A stretch of 64,000 nt of DNA, taken from positions 6,805,001 through 6,869,000 of the forward strand of contig NC_041021.1 in the NCBI RefSeq assembly GCF_004193775.1. Direction: 5' to 3'. The number at the start of each line of letters is the position of its first letter. Position 1 is the stretch's first letter. A program made the translations under genes and the position numbers. This DNA comes from Glycine soja. Lineage: Eukaryota; Streptophyta; Magnoliopsida; Fabales; Fabaceae. Of this stretch, positions 47,517 through 60,194 are shown one piece after another. Below the pieces are notes generated by a model. It ran no database searches. It was given only the letters and a program-made list of their open reading frames with translations, and had not been told where the DNA came from.

Positions 47517-47585
47517 TTTTATCAAAAAAGAAAAAAAACAATATTAATATTATTCAAATAATTAATGTGGACTAACATTATAAGA
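47265..47585 (-). repeat. Chain LTR4 (outer, 5' part missing)
   Basis: Resumes in mid-LTR at TTGAGAAAATGAGAAAACCTC, the variant found only in LTR0. A TTA microsatellite (47469-47511) occupies the place of the AT runs in LTR1-3. The end near TAAGACA (47585) is approximate. Confidence 0.65.
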
Positions 47586-50220
47586 CAATTATATTAGCTA
47601 TTTGTCATTATTAAGTTTTATTTTATGTGGTCAAATTAAGTGAGCCCGTTAGACTACTAAATAAGATTATATGGGCATAAATGAGCATATGTCAATGTTG
47701 GTCCATTAGAGGATAATGAAAACCTTATTAGGTTAACACGCTATGAGAAAGTTATGGTCCATAATATATCGAATCGTCACATATAGTTTCTTTTCTCCCC
47801 ATCTGAAGAGTTACGAAGCTTCTGTTGAAAAATAAAGAGGCTTTGGTTGTGGAAGAACCATAAGAATGTCAATTATATTATTCATCGGTTGTTCATGATT
47901 GAACGATCGTCGAAGAACGCTTTGATTAGGAACCAACTACGGATCCAAGTATTTTATCTACCTTAGTAATCAAGCATGTTGTAGATCTTAGGACCTTTTG
48001 GTGAATTGTCCTAGATTATAGACCTATATATTTTTTAGCTTCTGGATAAAGAATAAAAATAAAGATTAAGGATTAAAGATATTACAATAAGTTGTATCAA
48101 ATAAGATCCTCATTGTTTGATTATCAGGATTCAAGTTTTTTTATTGGTTAATGCCTGAATAGGGATTTCTTTCGTGATTTATTTTCCCCTGTTTGCAACA
48201 ATGGTAGTTTAAATTTTTGGAATTTACTGTTATATATTTTCAAATCAAGGAAAGGATTTTGGGAATATGCATATATATACACATAACTTTGTTTCGGATT
48301 GTATAGGTTTTTTGGGTTCTGAACTTTTTTCTTTGGAATATGCATATATATTGTTTTTCTTCTTCCCGTAAGGTAATTTGAATCTTTATAGAGAAATTTG
48401 TTGTTGTAGAAAACACATTAGCCTTCATAGAGGTATTTACGATTCAAAGAATGGCTGAGAGTCATTGTTCATAATTCCTTAGTTAATATATGTTTTTTAA
48501 TTAGGGCTAATGTATGGTGCATCAAGTTATTTATGGATTAGATTGCAGCATATTTGTGATTGTTGTCAACTTCATGTGATTTTTTTATACGGTTTGTTAG
48601 ACCATTATTGATATGATTGAGATTTTATTTCTTTTAACCAACCCGTATCTAAATATTTGAGGGTTGAAATTAAAAATACTTAATAGATACTTCTCTTATT
48701 TAAGGATGACTGGGTGGTCATGTGATTGCTATGTGATGTTAAAGATATATTTCCGTCTATCTGTGAAATTTGTGTAAATTTAAGACTCCTCATTTAATTA
48801 AGTTGTCTAGTATTTTTTTTGTTGGATTAATTGAAATGAAATGTTGACAAAGTAAGATCTATTGTGTAGATTAATCTTATTGAATTTACATAGATGTTGT
48901 GTGTAATTATTCATGCGAATTTTGTTTGGTCCAAATAAAGACACAGTTTGGCCAAATAATTGCATGTCTAGGATGATAAACGTGTGGTGATTATAAGAAT
49001 TGATTTTTCATGTAAATAATGAAGTGTCCAAAGACAATCATTATTTGACCAAATTTATCACCAGATTAATTTTTCGTGTGAACAATGGAGTGTCCAAAGA
49101 CAATCATTGTTTGATAGAACTTATCATCAATGTTTAATCATTATGTTTAGAGTAGAACTTCCAGTTAGTCTTTTCAATCCAAAAATTGGAGATTAATGGT
49201 TTGATAGGTATCTTGTTTGGGTCTTTCAAGTTACCATAAAGATTAATTGTCCATTGTATGAACAATGGAGTCTTTAAATTGTTTCTTGCTTGGGGTCTTT
49301 ACCCTAAACCCGAAATCCTAAACCCTAAACTTTCTCCAAGCATTCTTTGTTCTACTACCAAAGTAATTAGGTTAAAAAGATCATCAGTCATGTTACTTTG
49401 TTTTAAATTAGAAATAATCTAAATTGTTGGACTCATCAATTACACACACTCCTATTAGTAGATTTTGGAGGCATTCAGAAGAACCTCTAAGGAGAGAGAT
49501 TATTTGGGCTTACCAAACTAGCTCAAGACTCTTATCTTATAAACGTTTTTAGCTTATTTAAAAAAGATTTATGGTAAAATTCATCACATAAGCTTCCATA
49601 TGATAAGAGCTTATCAAATAAGCATGATTTAGCTGTTTACACAAACACACCATTTATGTATTAAATCTAACTTGTTAGCTTAAGATTAAAAAAAGGAAAA
49701 AAAAGGTTTGTCATGCCTCAAATAAAACTGGCTTTTTCTTTTACACTGGCATCGTGGGTGGGTACACATTCTGGTAACAAATAATTACAATTATTCCTAC
49801 AAAATAATCCAGACCACCCCATTTGTGTGCAGCACTAGCGCTACTAGATGGATGATAAAATGGGAGGCTTTAATAGATGTATGTTTCTTGTGGATTGTTA
49901 TAAGGACCAACTTTGTTCACCCAAAGGTTAACTAGTTCATCACGTTGATACTACAACAAAATAAAATACATCCTTTTAAAAACAAAAGTTGTTCACCACT
50001 TAATACTACACATGAAATATAAATATTTAATTTGTTTCACCAAGTCAGTGGGGAAACATTCTGGGACAATAGACATAGTATAGGGGTTCGGATAAACGAA
50101 GAGAGGCTAATGAAACAATTTAAAGCATTCATTTAACTTCAGATATAGAACTAACCATGCTTTAAAAAAGAAAAATGCAATTGATAAGAAACTATCTGTT
50201 GATTAGTTTTAAATTCTTTT
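47586..50220. other. Unassigned interval
   Basis: No gene seen. The phrase GTTAGACTACTAAATAAGAT (47648) recurs at 55923 just left of the second PILS copy, so part of this interval may belong to the duplicated unit. Phrases GTGTCCAAAGACAATCATT (49024 and 49090) and AACAATGGAGT (49081 and 49260) recur locally. Confidence 0.5.
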
Positions 50221-51840
50221 ACTAGGCTCAGCCTATCTGTTGAGGAAGTGATGAAATGAATTATATGCTTCTATAGTATTATGGTTCTAATATTGGTTAA
50301 TCAATCAAACAAAGAAACTTGCAAGTACCTGATACCCATATTATGCCACAGTTAGCAATAAAAGGCAACTTACTTACCCCAACATGGATGGAGAGTCTTC
50401 AATAACACGTAAAGGAGCATCATCTCCAACAAACATCTTTTGGAATGGAGTAACTACACCAATTATTAGACCAAGAATCTACATACATACTCAAAAAGAC
50501 AAACGTCAATAAATAAGGTGATTTCACTAAATGTTATCTAATAAATTCTTCCTTCCTCATTCACCTCCTTCCACTTTACCACTTCCATAATTATGCCTCT
50601 GAGTTGTCACTAAGGTGGTAGTGGGGTAACAATTGTAGATCAATAAGAATTTCATGAAGATGCCTCCGTTAAACTTCGGGATACAATTATTAATTGTGCT
50701 GATGTGACTTGACAAGCTTAGGTGTTATTCAAAACATTTTGACTTGTTAATTATGTTGACATGTCTAACATGCCTTCAGATTCATGATTTTTTCCTTGTT
50801 TGCATTACATTAGCAATAGAAAATATAATAGTTGTTAATGTAAGAGAATAATTGGAATACCGGTCTGATTGTTGCAGGTGCTAATAGAACCTTTAGATTG
50901 AGCTTTTGTACTAATGTTTTCAATGGTTTCATAATCTACTTTTGTTTCGATACCAGTAAAACAATTGGAAAATGTAAGAATTTTTACCTAATGTAGAAAA
51001 ATCGGAAATGCAACATGTGGCATGTAAATTTGAACTTCAATGAAATTATTTTGGTTGCTTTATACATAAAATAGTTTTCGGATTATGTATTGCCTTAGCC
51101 ATTGGCCATTCTCATTTATTCGTTGAGATCACAAGTAAAGAACCTAGTGATTCAGGAAATTATAAGACGAAAATCTTGAAGTATTGATATGAGAAAAGTG
51201 AACAAAGAAGTGTGATATTCACAAAATTGTGTTAGACATCATTGGTGAAAGAGTGCAAACAAGACTATCATACTTGAAGTACAAGTGCATATAATGTATC
51301 TACATTCAATTTCCAAATATATTAGAACGCAGACTCATCATATCTCTTACTGGTCTAGTTGAATGTTTTGAAGATCTGTTACTTTTTCTGACATTGGACC
51401 TATTGTAGAATCATCAATCTTGTTCACATTAAAAATTAGTAAATTTTGTGTTTGCTCCTTGATAAAAAGAGGGATGTGATATCCCTTTGCTGAGACTAAT
51501 ATATCCTAAAGAAAAATTATTGACTGAACAATGGCTTGATCTGATTTATTAAAATAACAATTTAAAATCTGTAAGTGAACTACCTGCAACACAACACCCC
51601 AACACAAGGCCTCGCATATCAGGATATTAGGAGGTGCTTTAGTTATTTTCAGAAACAACCATCCTAGTGTTGTCCCAATGATAAATGTGAGAAGAATATT
51701 CAATGGCATGAACCACCTTCATAATTCATAAAAGCATGTCAGCTAAACCAATTAAGGAAAGAAAGAGATGGAAAATAAAAATAAGTGAAAAAATTGAAAA
51801 TGAAGTAGAGTACCAAGAAACAACATACACTGTTGCTACC

Positions 51841-53105
51841 TGTGACACCCTCTACCCCATACATATATGTACTAATAATGAAGTGAATAATAAATTATAA
51901 TTAATTAAAAGTTCTTACAACACGTTTAAATAAAAAAAGTCTTTCAAAAGAGTAAAAGGCTCACATTCACTTTCCTCGCATCATAGTAAACTTGTACGAA
52001 TGAATAATAAAATCACTTCAGCTCAAACAAGGTCGTCCAAGACTTCATACAATTAATATAAAAATCTATACCCCAATGTCACATCTTATCAGAGCATTGT
52101 ATCCCGACGTCCTTTAGCACAAGGTTCCTTAAAGAAATTGACCTAGTCATCTGCTCCCCCGAACACAAAGTTCAAGATCATCACAGGATCCAAACACAAA
52201 CAACACACACGAAATGAGTTACCACATTCCTAACTAATAGAGAAACAAGACAACTAGATATACATATCATATAAATGAGATACAACTTACTTCAACATAA
52301 CTCACGTAATTCCACCACTTTGTCATTTAAAATTCACCTTTCAATCAATAATCACATTACACATGAATCACACACCCCGATCAAGACATAATAACACATC
52401 AATCTCATAATAAACAATTAGCAAGCATTATGCAACAGTTATGTTAAGACTCAAGCCTATATGCAATGTGGTACCATGTCAGTGAAAAACCACCTTGGGG
52501 CGCATAGGAGTACATAACAAGACACACCACAAAATGGGTATGTCAGGTCATTCTCACTAAGTAAAATCATAGGATGACCAGTCAGGGTCACGCTGTTTTG
52601 CGAGAATGCTCCGAAGAGTTCGTCAAAGCCTTTCCCTTCTGATTCAGGTCCAACCCCTAAAACAATTTTTGCATGCAGACACTGCTCATGAATTATACAA
52701 TACCCATGACCTCACACTCGTGTTTTAAACACGTTCAACACTACAATTTAACAATGTGGTTCCTAAATAGGAAACCTACATTTTCTCTTTAACACTGCGC
52801 ATCAACACTTTTCTCAAGATAAACACTGGTCGGGATATTGTATAATTCACAGCTCACAACACAAGTAATGTCACATCAAGTGTTAACCACACACTTATTC
52901 ACAACTAAAACTCATGTTTACAATTTCACATCTCATAACGTCACAATCCACCATCACATGTTTACATGTATCTCGCAAATTGACACATTCCACTTTGCAC
53001 TACTCAATCTCCGTAACAATATTATAACCTCATTATAATAATTTATCACGTCTCATAACTCATATACACATCACATCACACAGTAATAATATTTGCATGA
53101 CACAA

Positions 53106-53154
<49 letters not shown>

Positions 53155-54012
53155 AATCAAACTACATTATTTTTAATCAAAAGAGTTTCTATAACAATTA
53201 ATTTAAGATTACATCAAAAGAAATTACTACTAGGCATTAACCTTACAACTTTCTTTAATTTATTATTTCACTATTACAATATATATATACACATAACATG
53301 TTGATCATCATCATGGGAAAATTAGAACAAGATAATAATTTGTGTAAAATAAGTCATTAAAGAATATTATTTAGAGTATAATTCACGTGAATAAAAAGAA
53401 CTCAATTTTTTAAAGGGTTCACACTCAACAAAAGAACACATCAATTTCACAACAATTTCTCATTGGGACATCAATTGATTCGTCAAACATATATAATTCA
53501 CAGTTATAATTGTAAGGATATAATCAAAATTTGTGGAAACACCCCAAGACTCATTCCAATTGATACTCTAAGGATCCCTACACATGTTCTCACTATTCCC
53601 CAAATGTGAATAACTCATTGTGACAGAAATAGCAGCATATCTAGCGGTTTCCTGAGATTCCTCAAGTTTTTTCTCTAACTGCTCTGATAGGATTCCCAAA
53701 CATTTGAGAGGAAGAGGAGGTGTAGAGAGTATCGTGAGTCTGAAAATTGACCTAAGATGCCTCTATTTATAGATAGGATACTCATAGCCTATTATTACTC
53801 TATTTATTTATTTTTATTATTTTATAAAAAGAAACTCTATTTTATTTCTTATCAAATGAATAAATAAAATATAATTTTTTCTTCAAACCATTATTTCAAT
53901 ACAACTATTTCTTTTTATTTATTTAATTATAAAAACCTCACCATTTTCTAAAACTTTATTATTTTTTACTAAAAAGTCTTTTTAATTTATTTACGAAAAA
54001 TGGAACATTACA
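51841..54012 (-). mobile_element. Solo LTR, long-LTR family, inside PILS copy 1
   Basis: TGTGACACCCTC to GGAACATTACA (2172 bp), flanked by exact CTACC duplications (51836-51840 and 54013-54017); copy 2 shows the empty site CTTCTACCAGG at 62431. The reverse complement begins TGTAATGTTCC and carries a CTATAAATAGAGG box, so it lies in minus orientation. Same family as 57739-61041. It interrupts PILS exactly at an exon-intron border. An AT microsatellite lies at 53107-53151. The gypsy affiliation is inferred from length and phrasing only. Confidence 0.92.
53107..53151. repeat. AT microsatellite
   Basis: About 44 bp of uninterrupted AT inside the solo LTR. Confidence 0.95.
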
Positions 54013-54689
54013 CTACCAGGCTCTTGAATGCAATAGTTTTAGCCAGGATGCTACAAACAAGAGCCGGTGTGAATACAAAGTATACTATTTTTACAAGAAA
54101 AAAAGAGTCATTTAGTTGATTCATAAAGAAACCATTCATATTCAGAACAAAAATGCAACATATTTTTACATTCCTTGAGGCATAAAAAGACATTTTATCA
54201 TGGTCTGATGGTAAATAGCTATAACTATCTGTATAAAGTTAAGGATCTAGATTTTAAAAATTAAAATATTTTTCACATAATTAATGAAGAACCCCAAACT
54301 CCAACGTTCCTCCACTGTGGCCTGGACCACAACCCCAAACCCCAAAACTCCTACGCCGCAGCCTAGACAACAACCCAAACCCCAACGCTCCTTTTGCCGC
54401 ACCCCAAAACCAAATATTATCAATGGCCACGCCCACTCAAGCCCCAACAAAATTCACACAAAGCCCCAATGAAAATGCAAGAGAGGGGTTCTTACCTTCT
54501 AATGATGAGAGCACGTTGCTAGTTGGGTTCACAGCTTTGATGTTGATGGCAGCATGATGGTGATGAAAACAGGATGGTGATGACTGCACCGCAATGATGA
54601 GAGCAAGAGATGTTTAAGGATTTTGGCACAAGAGCTCGAGTGTTTCAGACGCGTGAGAGCTGGAGCGTTTCACTCGAACACCAGTTTTA

Positions 54690-54919
54690 ATTTTTACATG
54701 CATTACAACAACAATTTTAGGTACAACCGTCTTTAAAGTTGCCCCATCTATGACGGTTTTTACCAAAGCCATCTTTAATCATAGTGTCCTTATGACAATT
54801 TTGCCAAAAATAGTCGTTAATGCATCCACTTATTTACAAAAATCAAACCGGCAATTTGTTAAAGACGGTTTTGGTAGAATCGTCGTTGTTCCAATGTCGT
54901 AAAAGACTTTTTTTAGTAG
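54690..54919. mobile_element. CACTA-type terminus remnant, copy 1
   Basis: Ends TTTTTTTAGTAGTG (complement CACTACTAAAAAAAG), preceded by repeated (A)AAGACGGTTTT/AACCGTCTTTAA motifs. Only one end is visible; the opposite terminus was not found. The motif AAGACGGTT differs from the ACATCGG of the 37822 element, so it is another family. Confidence 0.7.
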
Positions 54920-55357
54920 TGTGATATAGTTTTATTATCACAAAATATTTAGACCAATACAGTTTTGGATGGATTTAACATTAAAGATAGTAAACAAAAA
55001 TATACACTCATTCTTAAAGGAGACAAGTTATTCTCAAATAGTATCCCATTTGTAATCTTAAAAAAAAATAGATGCAAAGGATTCCTTTTGCTTTAACTGT
55101 GGGGAGCCTGATATATGATTATGTTTGTTTTCGTCTTAACATAGCTTTTTAGATGGAGTCTTAGGGAGATATATGAGTTATTATCTTAAGCGGCACAAGA
55201 CAGAAATGAAGTGTGCAATGTGCTATTTGAAGAAAACAAAAAAATAACTATATGTTTCCATATCTAAAGTCTGAAAGTTTAGAGATCATAAAGTTTTTTC
55301 ACTCCAATTTCATGAGATGCCTAAGTAGTAAAGACTCCATATTAGGCTACATCTTTA

Positions 55358-55520
55358 ACCATGAGGGTGGAGTTAATGTCTTGCTATGAGGCATCAAGCC
55401 ATATGATATGGTTGCTAAACTTTGTCATTGGCTTATTGTTACAAACATTAAGTGGCCATTAAGTATTTTTTGTGACAATAACTCATAGTGTTATACTCTA
55501 ACAACAACAGGATAGTATGT
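55358..55520 (+). pseudogene. Ty1/copia RNase H remnant, copy 1
   Basis: Translates in shifting frames as DSILGYIFNHEGG, then CYEASSHMIWLLNFVIGL, then FCDNNS, corresponding to the copia RNase H end. It is a degraded duplicate of 63650-63907. Confidence 0.7.
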
Positions 55521-56206
55521 GACAACTTAATTATAGTTACTGTTACCATATATGTTTAAATGCAGCAACCGCTCTATTAACCCTAAGTGTGAAAACATGA
55601 CCATGAGCAAATATACCAGTTGTTTGCTTATATATTGTTAAGTGATTGGCTGATTAGTGCATTGTTATACTGTTGATTTTGAAGGGAATATATAACTTGG
55701 TTATGTGCAAGTATGTTGTGAATGTGTTGTACATATGGTAGGTGTGATATCTGAAACTATTCCTTCTTTAATCTCATCTCATGGTGTAACCACTGGTTAT
55801 TGAGGCAACGATTTAATTAAAGGATTTTCAATATAGTGGACGTTCAACAAATCATTACGTGGTTGATAGTGAAAATTTGAAACTAGGCAACTACTATGAG
55901 TTAAGTGCAAAGTAAGCCTGTTAGACTACTAAATAAGATGATGTGGGCTCAGCCTATCTATTGAGGAAGTGAAGAAATGAATTCTATGCTCAGCAAAAAT
56001 AATATTGGTTAACCAATCAAACAAAGAAATGAATTCCATGCTTCAATCACACGTAAAGGAGCATCATCTCCGGCAAACATCTTTTGGAATGGAGGAACTA
56101 CACCTATTATATAACCAAAAATCTACATACATACTCAAAGAGACAAACGTTGTCAATAAATAAGGTGACTTCAGTAAGCGTTATCTAAAAAAATTTTCCT
56201 TCCTCG

Positions 56207-57397
56207 TGTAGAAGCATATATGCTATGAAGTTTTGATGATGCCAAAGATAAGCGCTTGTCACATTTGATCCAAGTCAAGAATCCAAAAATTCAAGATAAT
56301 TGATGAACTTAGTTCCTAGAATCTAAGGAAGAGTTTCTTAATTGATGATGCATAGGTTTGGCCAAAGGATATTTTCCAAAAAAATTTCTGAGATTTCATA
56401 AATATGATATTTACTCTCTGGTAATTGATAACCAGATCCTGTAATCGATTACCAGTGGCCAAAATAAATTCTGAAATGATCTTACAAAATTTGAATTTAA
56501 ATTTTAAGCATGTAATTGATTACCCAAGGCTTGTAATCGATTACCAGAAGTTTTAAACATTTTATAACAGCCTTCAGAAATTTGAATTTAAATTTTAAAG
56601 CCTATAATCGATTACAACACGTGTGCAACCGATTACCAGACATGAAAATTCAAATTTCAAATCTGAAGAGTCACAACTCTTTTGAAACTAACTGTGTAAT
56701 CGATTACAACAGTCATGTGATCGATTACCAGTAAGGAATTTTCGAAAATAACTCCCAAGAGTCACAACTCTTCAAAAAGTTTTTGAATGGTCATCAAAGG
56801 CCTATAAATAGGTGACTTGGGATACAAAATTCCAGAGAGAGTTTTCCTGAAAAAAATTGTCTTATTCTCTCAATACCAAATTGTCTTATAACTCTCAAAA
56901 AGAATTCCTTGGCCAAAACACTTGCAAATTCAATAAGGAATTTTGAGTGATCTTCAATTGTAATATCTTTCTCTTTAAGAGAGAATTCTTCTTCTTCTTC
57001 TTATTCAACAAGATTGATTAAGGGACCGAGAGTCTCTGAAGTTGTAAGGTTATATAAACACAAGGGAAGGGTTGTCCCTATGTGATTTAGAGTTTTGTAA
57101 AAATGATTTTACAAGATAGTGGAAATCTCAAGCAGGTTGCTTAGGGACTAGAGGTAGGCACAGGGCGTGGCCGAACCAGTATAAAAATTGAGTTTGCATT
57201 CTCTCTTCCCTTAAACTTCTTTTACTTAATTGCAGTTTATATTTCGCTTTAAAGAAGTTTATTTTGAATTGTTCTTGAAATAATTCATAATTAGGGTTTT
57301 ATTTTTAATTAAAAAGCGAGTTAAATTTTAAATTGGGGATAGTTTGGTACCTTAATTCAACCCCCCTTCTTAAGATATTGAGGCCACTTATTTAACA
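56207..57397 (+). mobile_element. Solo LTR (hairpin/ATCGAT family) in PILS copy 2
   Basis: TGTAGAAGCATATATGC to GCCACTTATTTAACA, 1191 bp. Flanks CCTCG (56202-56206) and CCTTG (57398-57402) are a duplication with one transition; copy 1 gives the empty site at 50550. It has four pairs of ATCGAT palindromes, only one GGG-loop hairpin (about 57059-57083), a TTGTAAA..TTTACAA stem-loop and the GCCGAACCAGTATAAAA box. It is shorter than its relatives because the GGACTAACCGCC repeats and most hairpins are missing. Confidence 0.9.
56420..56735. repeat. Four paired ATCGAT palindromes at about 90-bp period
   Basis: Pairs begin near 56421, 56511, 56602 and 56694. In each, a TGTAATCGATTACA-like site is followed about 20 bp later by a TGTAATCGATTACCAG-like site. 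Some members carry one or two changes. Confidence 0.85.
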
Positions 57398-59094
57398 CCT
57401 TGTTCACCTCCTTCCACTTTTCCACTTCCATAATTATGCCTCTGAGTTGTCACTAAGCTGGTTGTGGGGTAACAATTGTAGATCAATATGAATTTCATTA
57501 ATTGTGTTCATGTGATGACAAGCTGAGGAGTTATTCAAAACATTTTGACTAGTTAATTATGTTGACACGTCTAACATGTCTTCTGATTCATGATTTTTTC
57601 CTTGTTTGCATTACATTAGCAATAGAAAATATAATAGTTGCTAATGTAAGAGAATAATTGGCATACCGATCCAATTATTGCAGGTGCTAATAGAACCTTT
57701 AGATTGAGCTTTTGTACTAATGTTTTCAATGGTTTCATTGTAACATTCCATTTTTTCATAAATAAATTTAAAAAGTTTTTTAGTAAAAATAATAAAAATA
57801 AATACATAGAGTAAATAATAGGTCGTAAATGCCCCTAGCTATAAATAACAACATGCTAGGTTTTTCAAACTGACTCTTCAACCTCCTCTGCCTCTCATTT
57901 TCGTTTTTCCCCTTCTCCTCTCAAAACCCTTTCTTTTTCCCGCAGCCCACAAAACCTTTCTCAGAAAAACGATGATCTCGGACTCATTAACCGTTGGATC
58001 GTCGTGGAATTTGAGTACCACGTTTGCAACCAAATTTCGAGGATTATCACCGTTGGGAATTGCAAAATCATGTCTGAGCTTAGAGGAAAACCCTTTTGCA
58101 TTGTAGACTTTTATTTTCCCGCAGAAACCCAAAACTGTCTCGGTAAAACTACGATCTCTGTTTCGTTAACCGTTGGATTTTCATGAAATTTGGATATGTT
58201 GTTTAAAATTTAATTTCACACACTCTCACCGTTGGGATTTGCTAGATAATATTTTTGGATGGAGAAAAAGGAATCGCATGAAGACAGTACAAGTGGAGGC
58301 TTCAATCTCTTCTCCGTCTCTCTGACGTTCGAGAATTCTATCGGAGCAGTCGGAGGAAAAACTTGAGGAATCTCAGGGAACCGCTAGAAATGCCACTATC
58401 GTTGTCGGTAGACACGTGAGTCCGCTCAGAGGTAAGAGATGAGTTATTCACAATTGGGAATTAGTGAGAACATGTGTAGGGATCCTTAAAGATATCAATT
58501 GGAATGAGTTTTGGGGTGTTTTTGCAATTTTCATTTTATCCTTATAATTATTACAGTGAATTATATATGTTTGACAGACCAATTGTTGTGAAATTGACAT
58601 GCTATTGTGTTGAGCTTGAGCCCTATAAATCAAGTACTTTTTCTATTTAATATCAATTGATGAAATAAAGTAAGGAGAAATTTAGAGAGATATTGATTTT
58701 GTATTTTCTCTTTTTCTTGCTGTTTAGGTTTTTATATATAATTTATAAAATTAATATCATAATTGAAATTGACCAAAGTGTTCATATAATTATTTAAAAT
58801 TTGTGCATTGAAAGCTTACTTTGATATTTGTGATTCAATATGATGTATGCTAGCTTATATATATAGAGGTAGTTATTTATATTAATAATTTATGTAAATA
58901 ATATTGTAGAGTGTTATAGTATGATTCCAAAAATTATTAAGTGTTGGAGTTTGAGAATATTATAGTTAAATTTCATGAACATGTGTATATTGTACCTTAT
59001 GAATATCATTGGGAATGTTATGAGATGGTTGATGTGATGTTATGAGATGTTAAAGTGTGGACATGATATTCGATTGTGAATAAGTGAATGTGTT

Positions 59095-59725
59095 AACACT
59101 TGATGTTACATTAATTATATCGTGAGTTATGAATTATACAATAACCCGACCAGTGCTTATGCATAGTGTTAAAGAGAAAGTGTAGGTTCCTAGTTAGGAA
59201 TCAGTGTTAAATTGTAGCGCAATTGTGTTAAACATGTTTGAAACATGAGTGTGAGGTCATGGTATTGTATAATTCATGAACAGTGCTTATAAATGAAATA
59301 TGTGATGAATTGTGGAATAATATGTTGCCTTGAGATTATAATATTGTTATTGAGATTGAGTAAAAGTGTAAAGTATAACATATGTTGAATTGTGAGATAC
59401 GTGAAAACATGTGATGGTGGATTGTGACATTATGAGATGTGAAATTGTGAATGAGTTTTGGTTGTGAATAAGTGTGTGATTAACTCTTGATGTGACATTA
59501 TTTGTGTTGTAAGCTGTGAATTGTACAATAACCTGACCAGTGTTATCTTGAGAAAAGTGTAAATGCGCAGTGTTAAAGAGAATGTGTAGGTTTCCTATTT
59601 AGGAACCAGTGTTAAAGAGAAAGTGTAGGTTCCTATTTAGGAACCAGTGTTAAATTGTAGCGCAATATGTTGTACGTGTTTAAGACACGAGTGTGAGGTC
59701 GTGGGTATTGTATAATTCACTAGCA
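59095..59725. repeat. Degenerate duplication within the long LTR
   Basis: GTGTTAAAGAGAAAGTGTAGG..TAGGAA(T/C)CAGTGTTAAATTGTAGCGCAAT occurs at about 59168-59223 and 59607-59665, with a further partial copy at 59568-59606. The flanking phrases on both sides are also repeated. Confidence 0.8.
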
Positions 59726-60194
59726 GTGTCTGTGTGCTAAAATGATTTTAGGGGTTGGACCTAAATCAGGAGGGAGAGGCCTTGACAGACTCTTCGGAGT
59801 GTAGGCCTTGGGGGTCACCGGGTTTGAGTGCTCCTTTAAGCCTATACTGATCCCATATGGTTGGAGCATTCTCACAAAACATCGTGACCCTGACTGGTCT
59901 CCCTATGATCTTACTTACTGAGAGTGCCCTGGCAAACCCATTGTGTGGTGTGTCTTGTTATGTACTCCTAAGCGCCCCAGGGTGGTTTTTCACTAACATG
60001 GTACCACATTGCATGTAGGCTTGAGTCTTAGCATAATTGTCTCATGCACTTGCTAATTGTTTATTATGAAATTGAGGTGTTATTATGTCTTGATCAGAAC
60101 GTGTGATTCTTGTGTAATGTGATTGATGATTGAAAAGTGTGATTGATGGATGAAAAGTGAACTTTGAATGACAAAGTGGTGGAATTACGTGAAT

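Larger units (their letters stand above)
35436..47585 (-). mobile_element. Head-to-tail chain of a small non-autonomous LTR element
   Basis: Order along the plus strand: LTR0, internal A, LTR1, internal B, LTR2 (split by a CACTA element), internal C, LTR3, internal D, LTR4 (partial). All parts read in the minus orientation. LTRs are about 370-445 bp and internals about 750 bp. Each inner LTR is preceded on the plus strand by a primer-binding-like ACTGACTTTTGATACCA (complement TGGTATCAAAAGTCAG, initiator-tRNA-Met-like) at 36540, 37694 and 46183. Internals carry only a decayed gag-like frame and no polymerase, so mobilisation would depend on a partner. The two outer LTRs share GAGAAAATGAGAAAACCTC, which the inner ones lack. 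Confidence 0.85.
50378..54084 (-). pseudogene. PILS (PIN-LIKES auxin carrier) pseudogene, copy 1
   Basis: PILS proteins are ER membrane carriers thought to control intracellular auxin. Exon-like blocks on the minus strand in gene order: 54084-54017 (YFVFTPALVCSILAKTIAFK, acceptor and donor present); 51716-51584 (WFMPLNILLTFIIGTTLGWL, LKITKAPPN, then frameshift); about 51440-51330 (central loop remnant); about 50935-50865 (KLNLKVLLAPATI); 50478-50378 (ILGLIIGVVTPFQKMFVGDD, APLRVIEDSPSMLG, clean GTAAG donor). An 8-bp duplication (51620-51627) shifts the second exon. A solo LTR sits exactly at the donor of the first. N-terminal and C-terminal exons are not seen. Confidence 0.85.
50221..55600. 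repeat. Tandem segmental duplication, copy 1
   Basis: From GGCTCAGCCTATCT (50225) to GCAACCGCTCTATTAACC (about 55582) this is collinear with 55947-64000, in the same orientation. It contains the PILS pseudogene, a CACTA terminus and a copia RNase H remnant. The copies differ by private insertions (51841-54012 here; 56207-57397 and 57739-61041 there) and small indels. Confidence 0.88.

Noticed and set aside
49300..49336. CCCTAAACCC-type telomere-like phrase
   Set aside because: Only two to three imperfect units; too short and irregular for an interstitial telomere array.
54284..54472. Pro/Thr-rich 62-codon frame
   Set aside because: Low-complexity CCCCAAA repeats give a proline-rich translation in several frames; the duplicate at 62750 does not keep the frame.
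57878..58132. 84-codon minus frame in the long LTR
   Set aside because: Lies inside a repeat, no recognised motif, not maintained in the related LTR at 51841.
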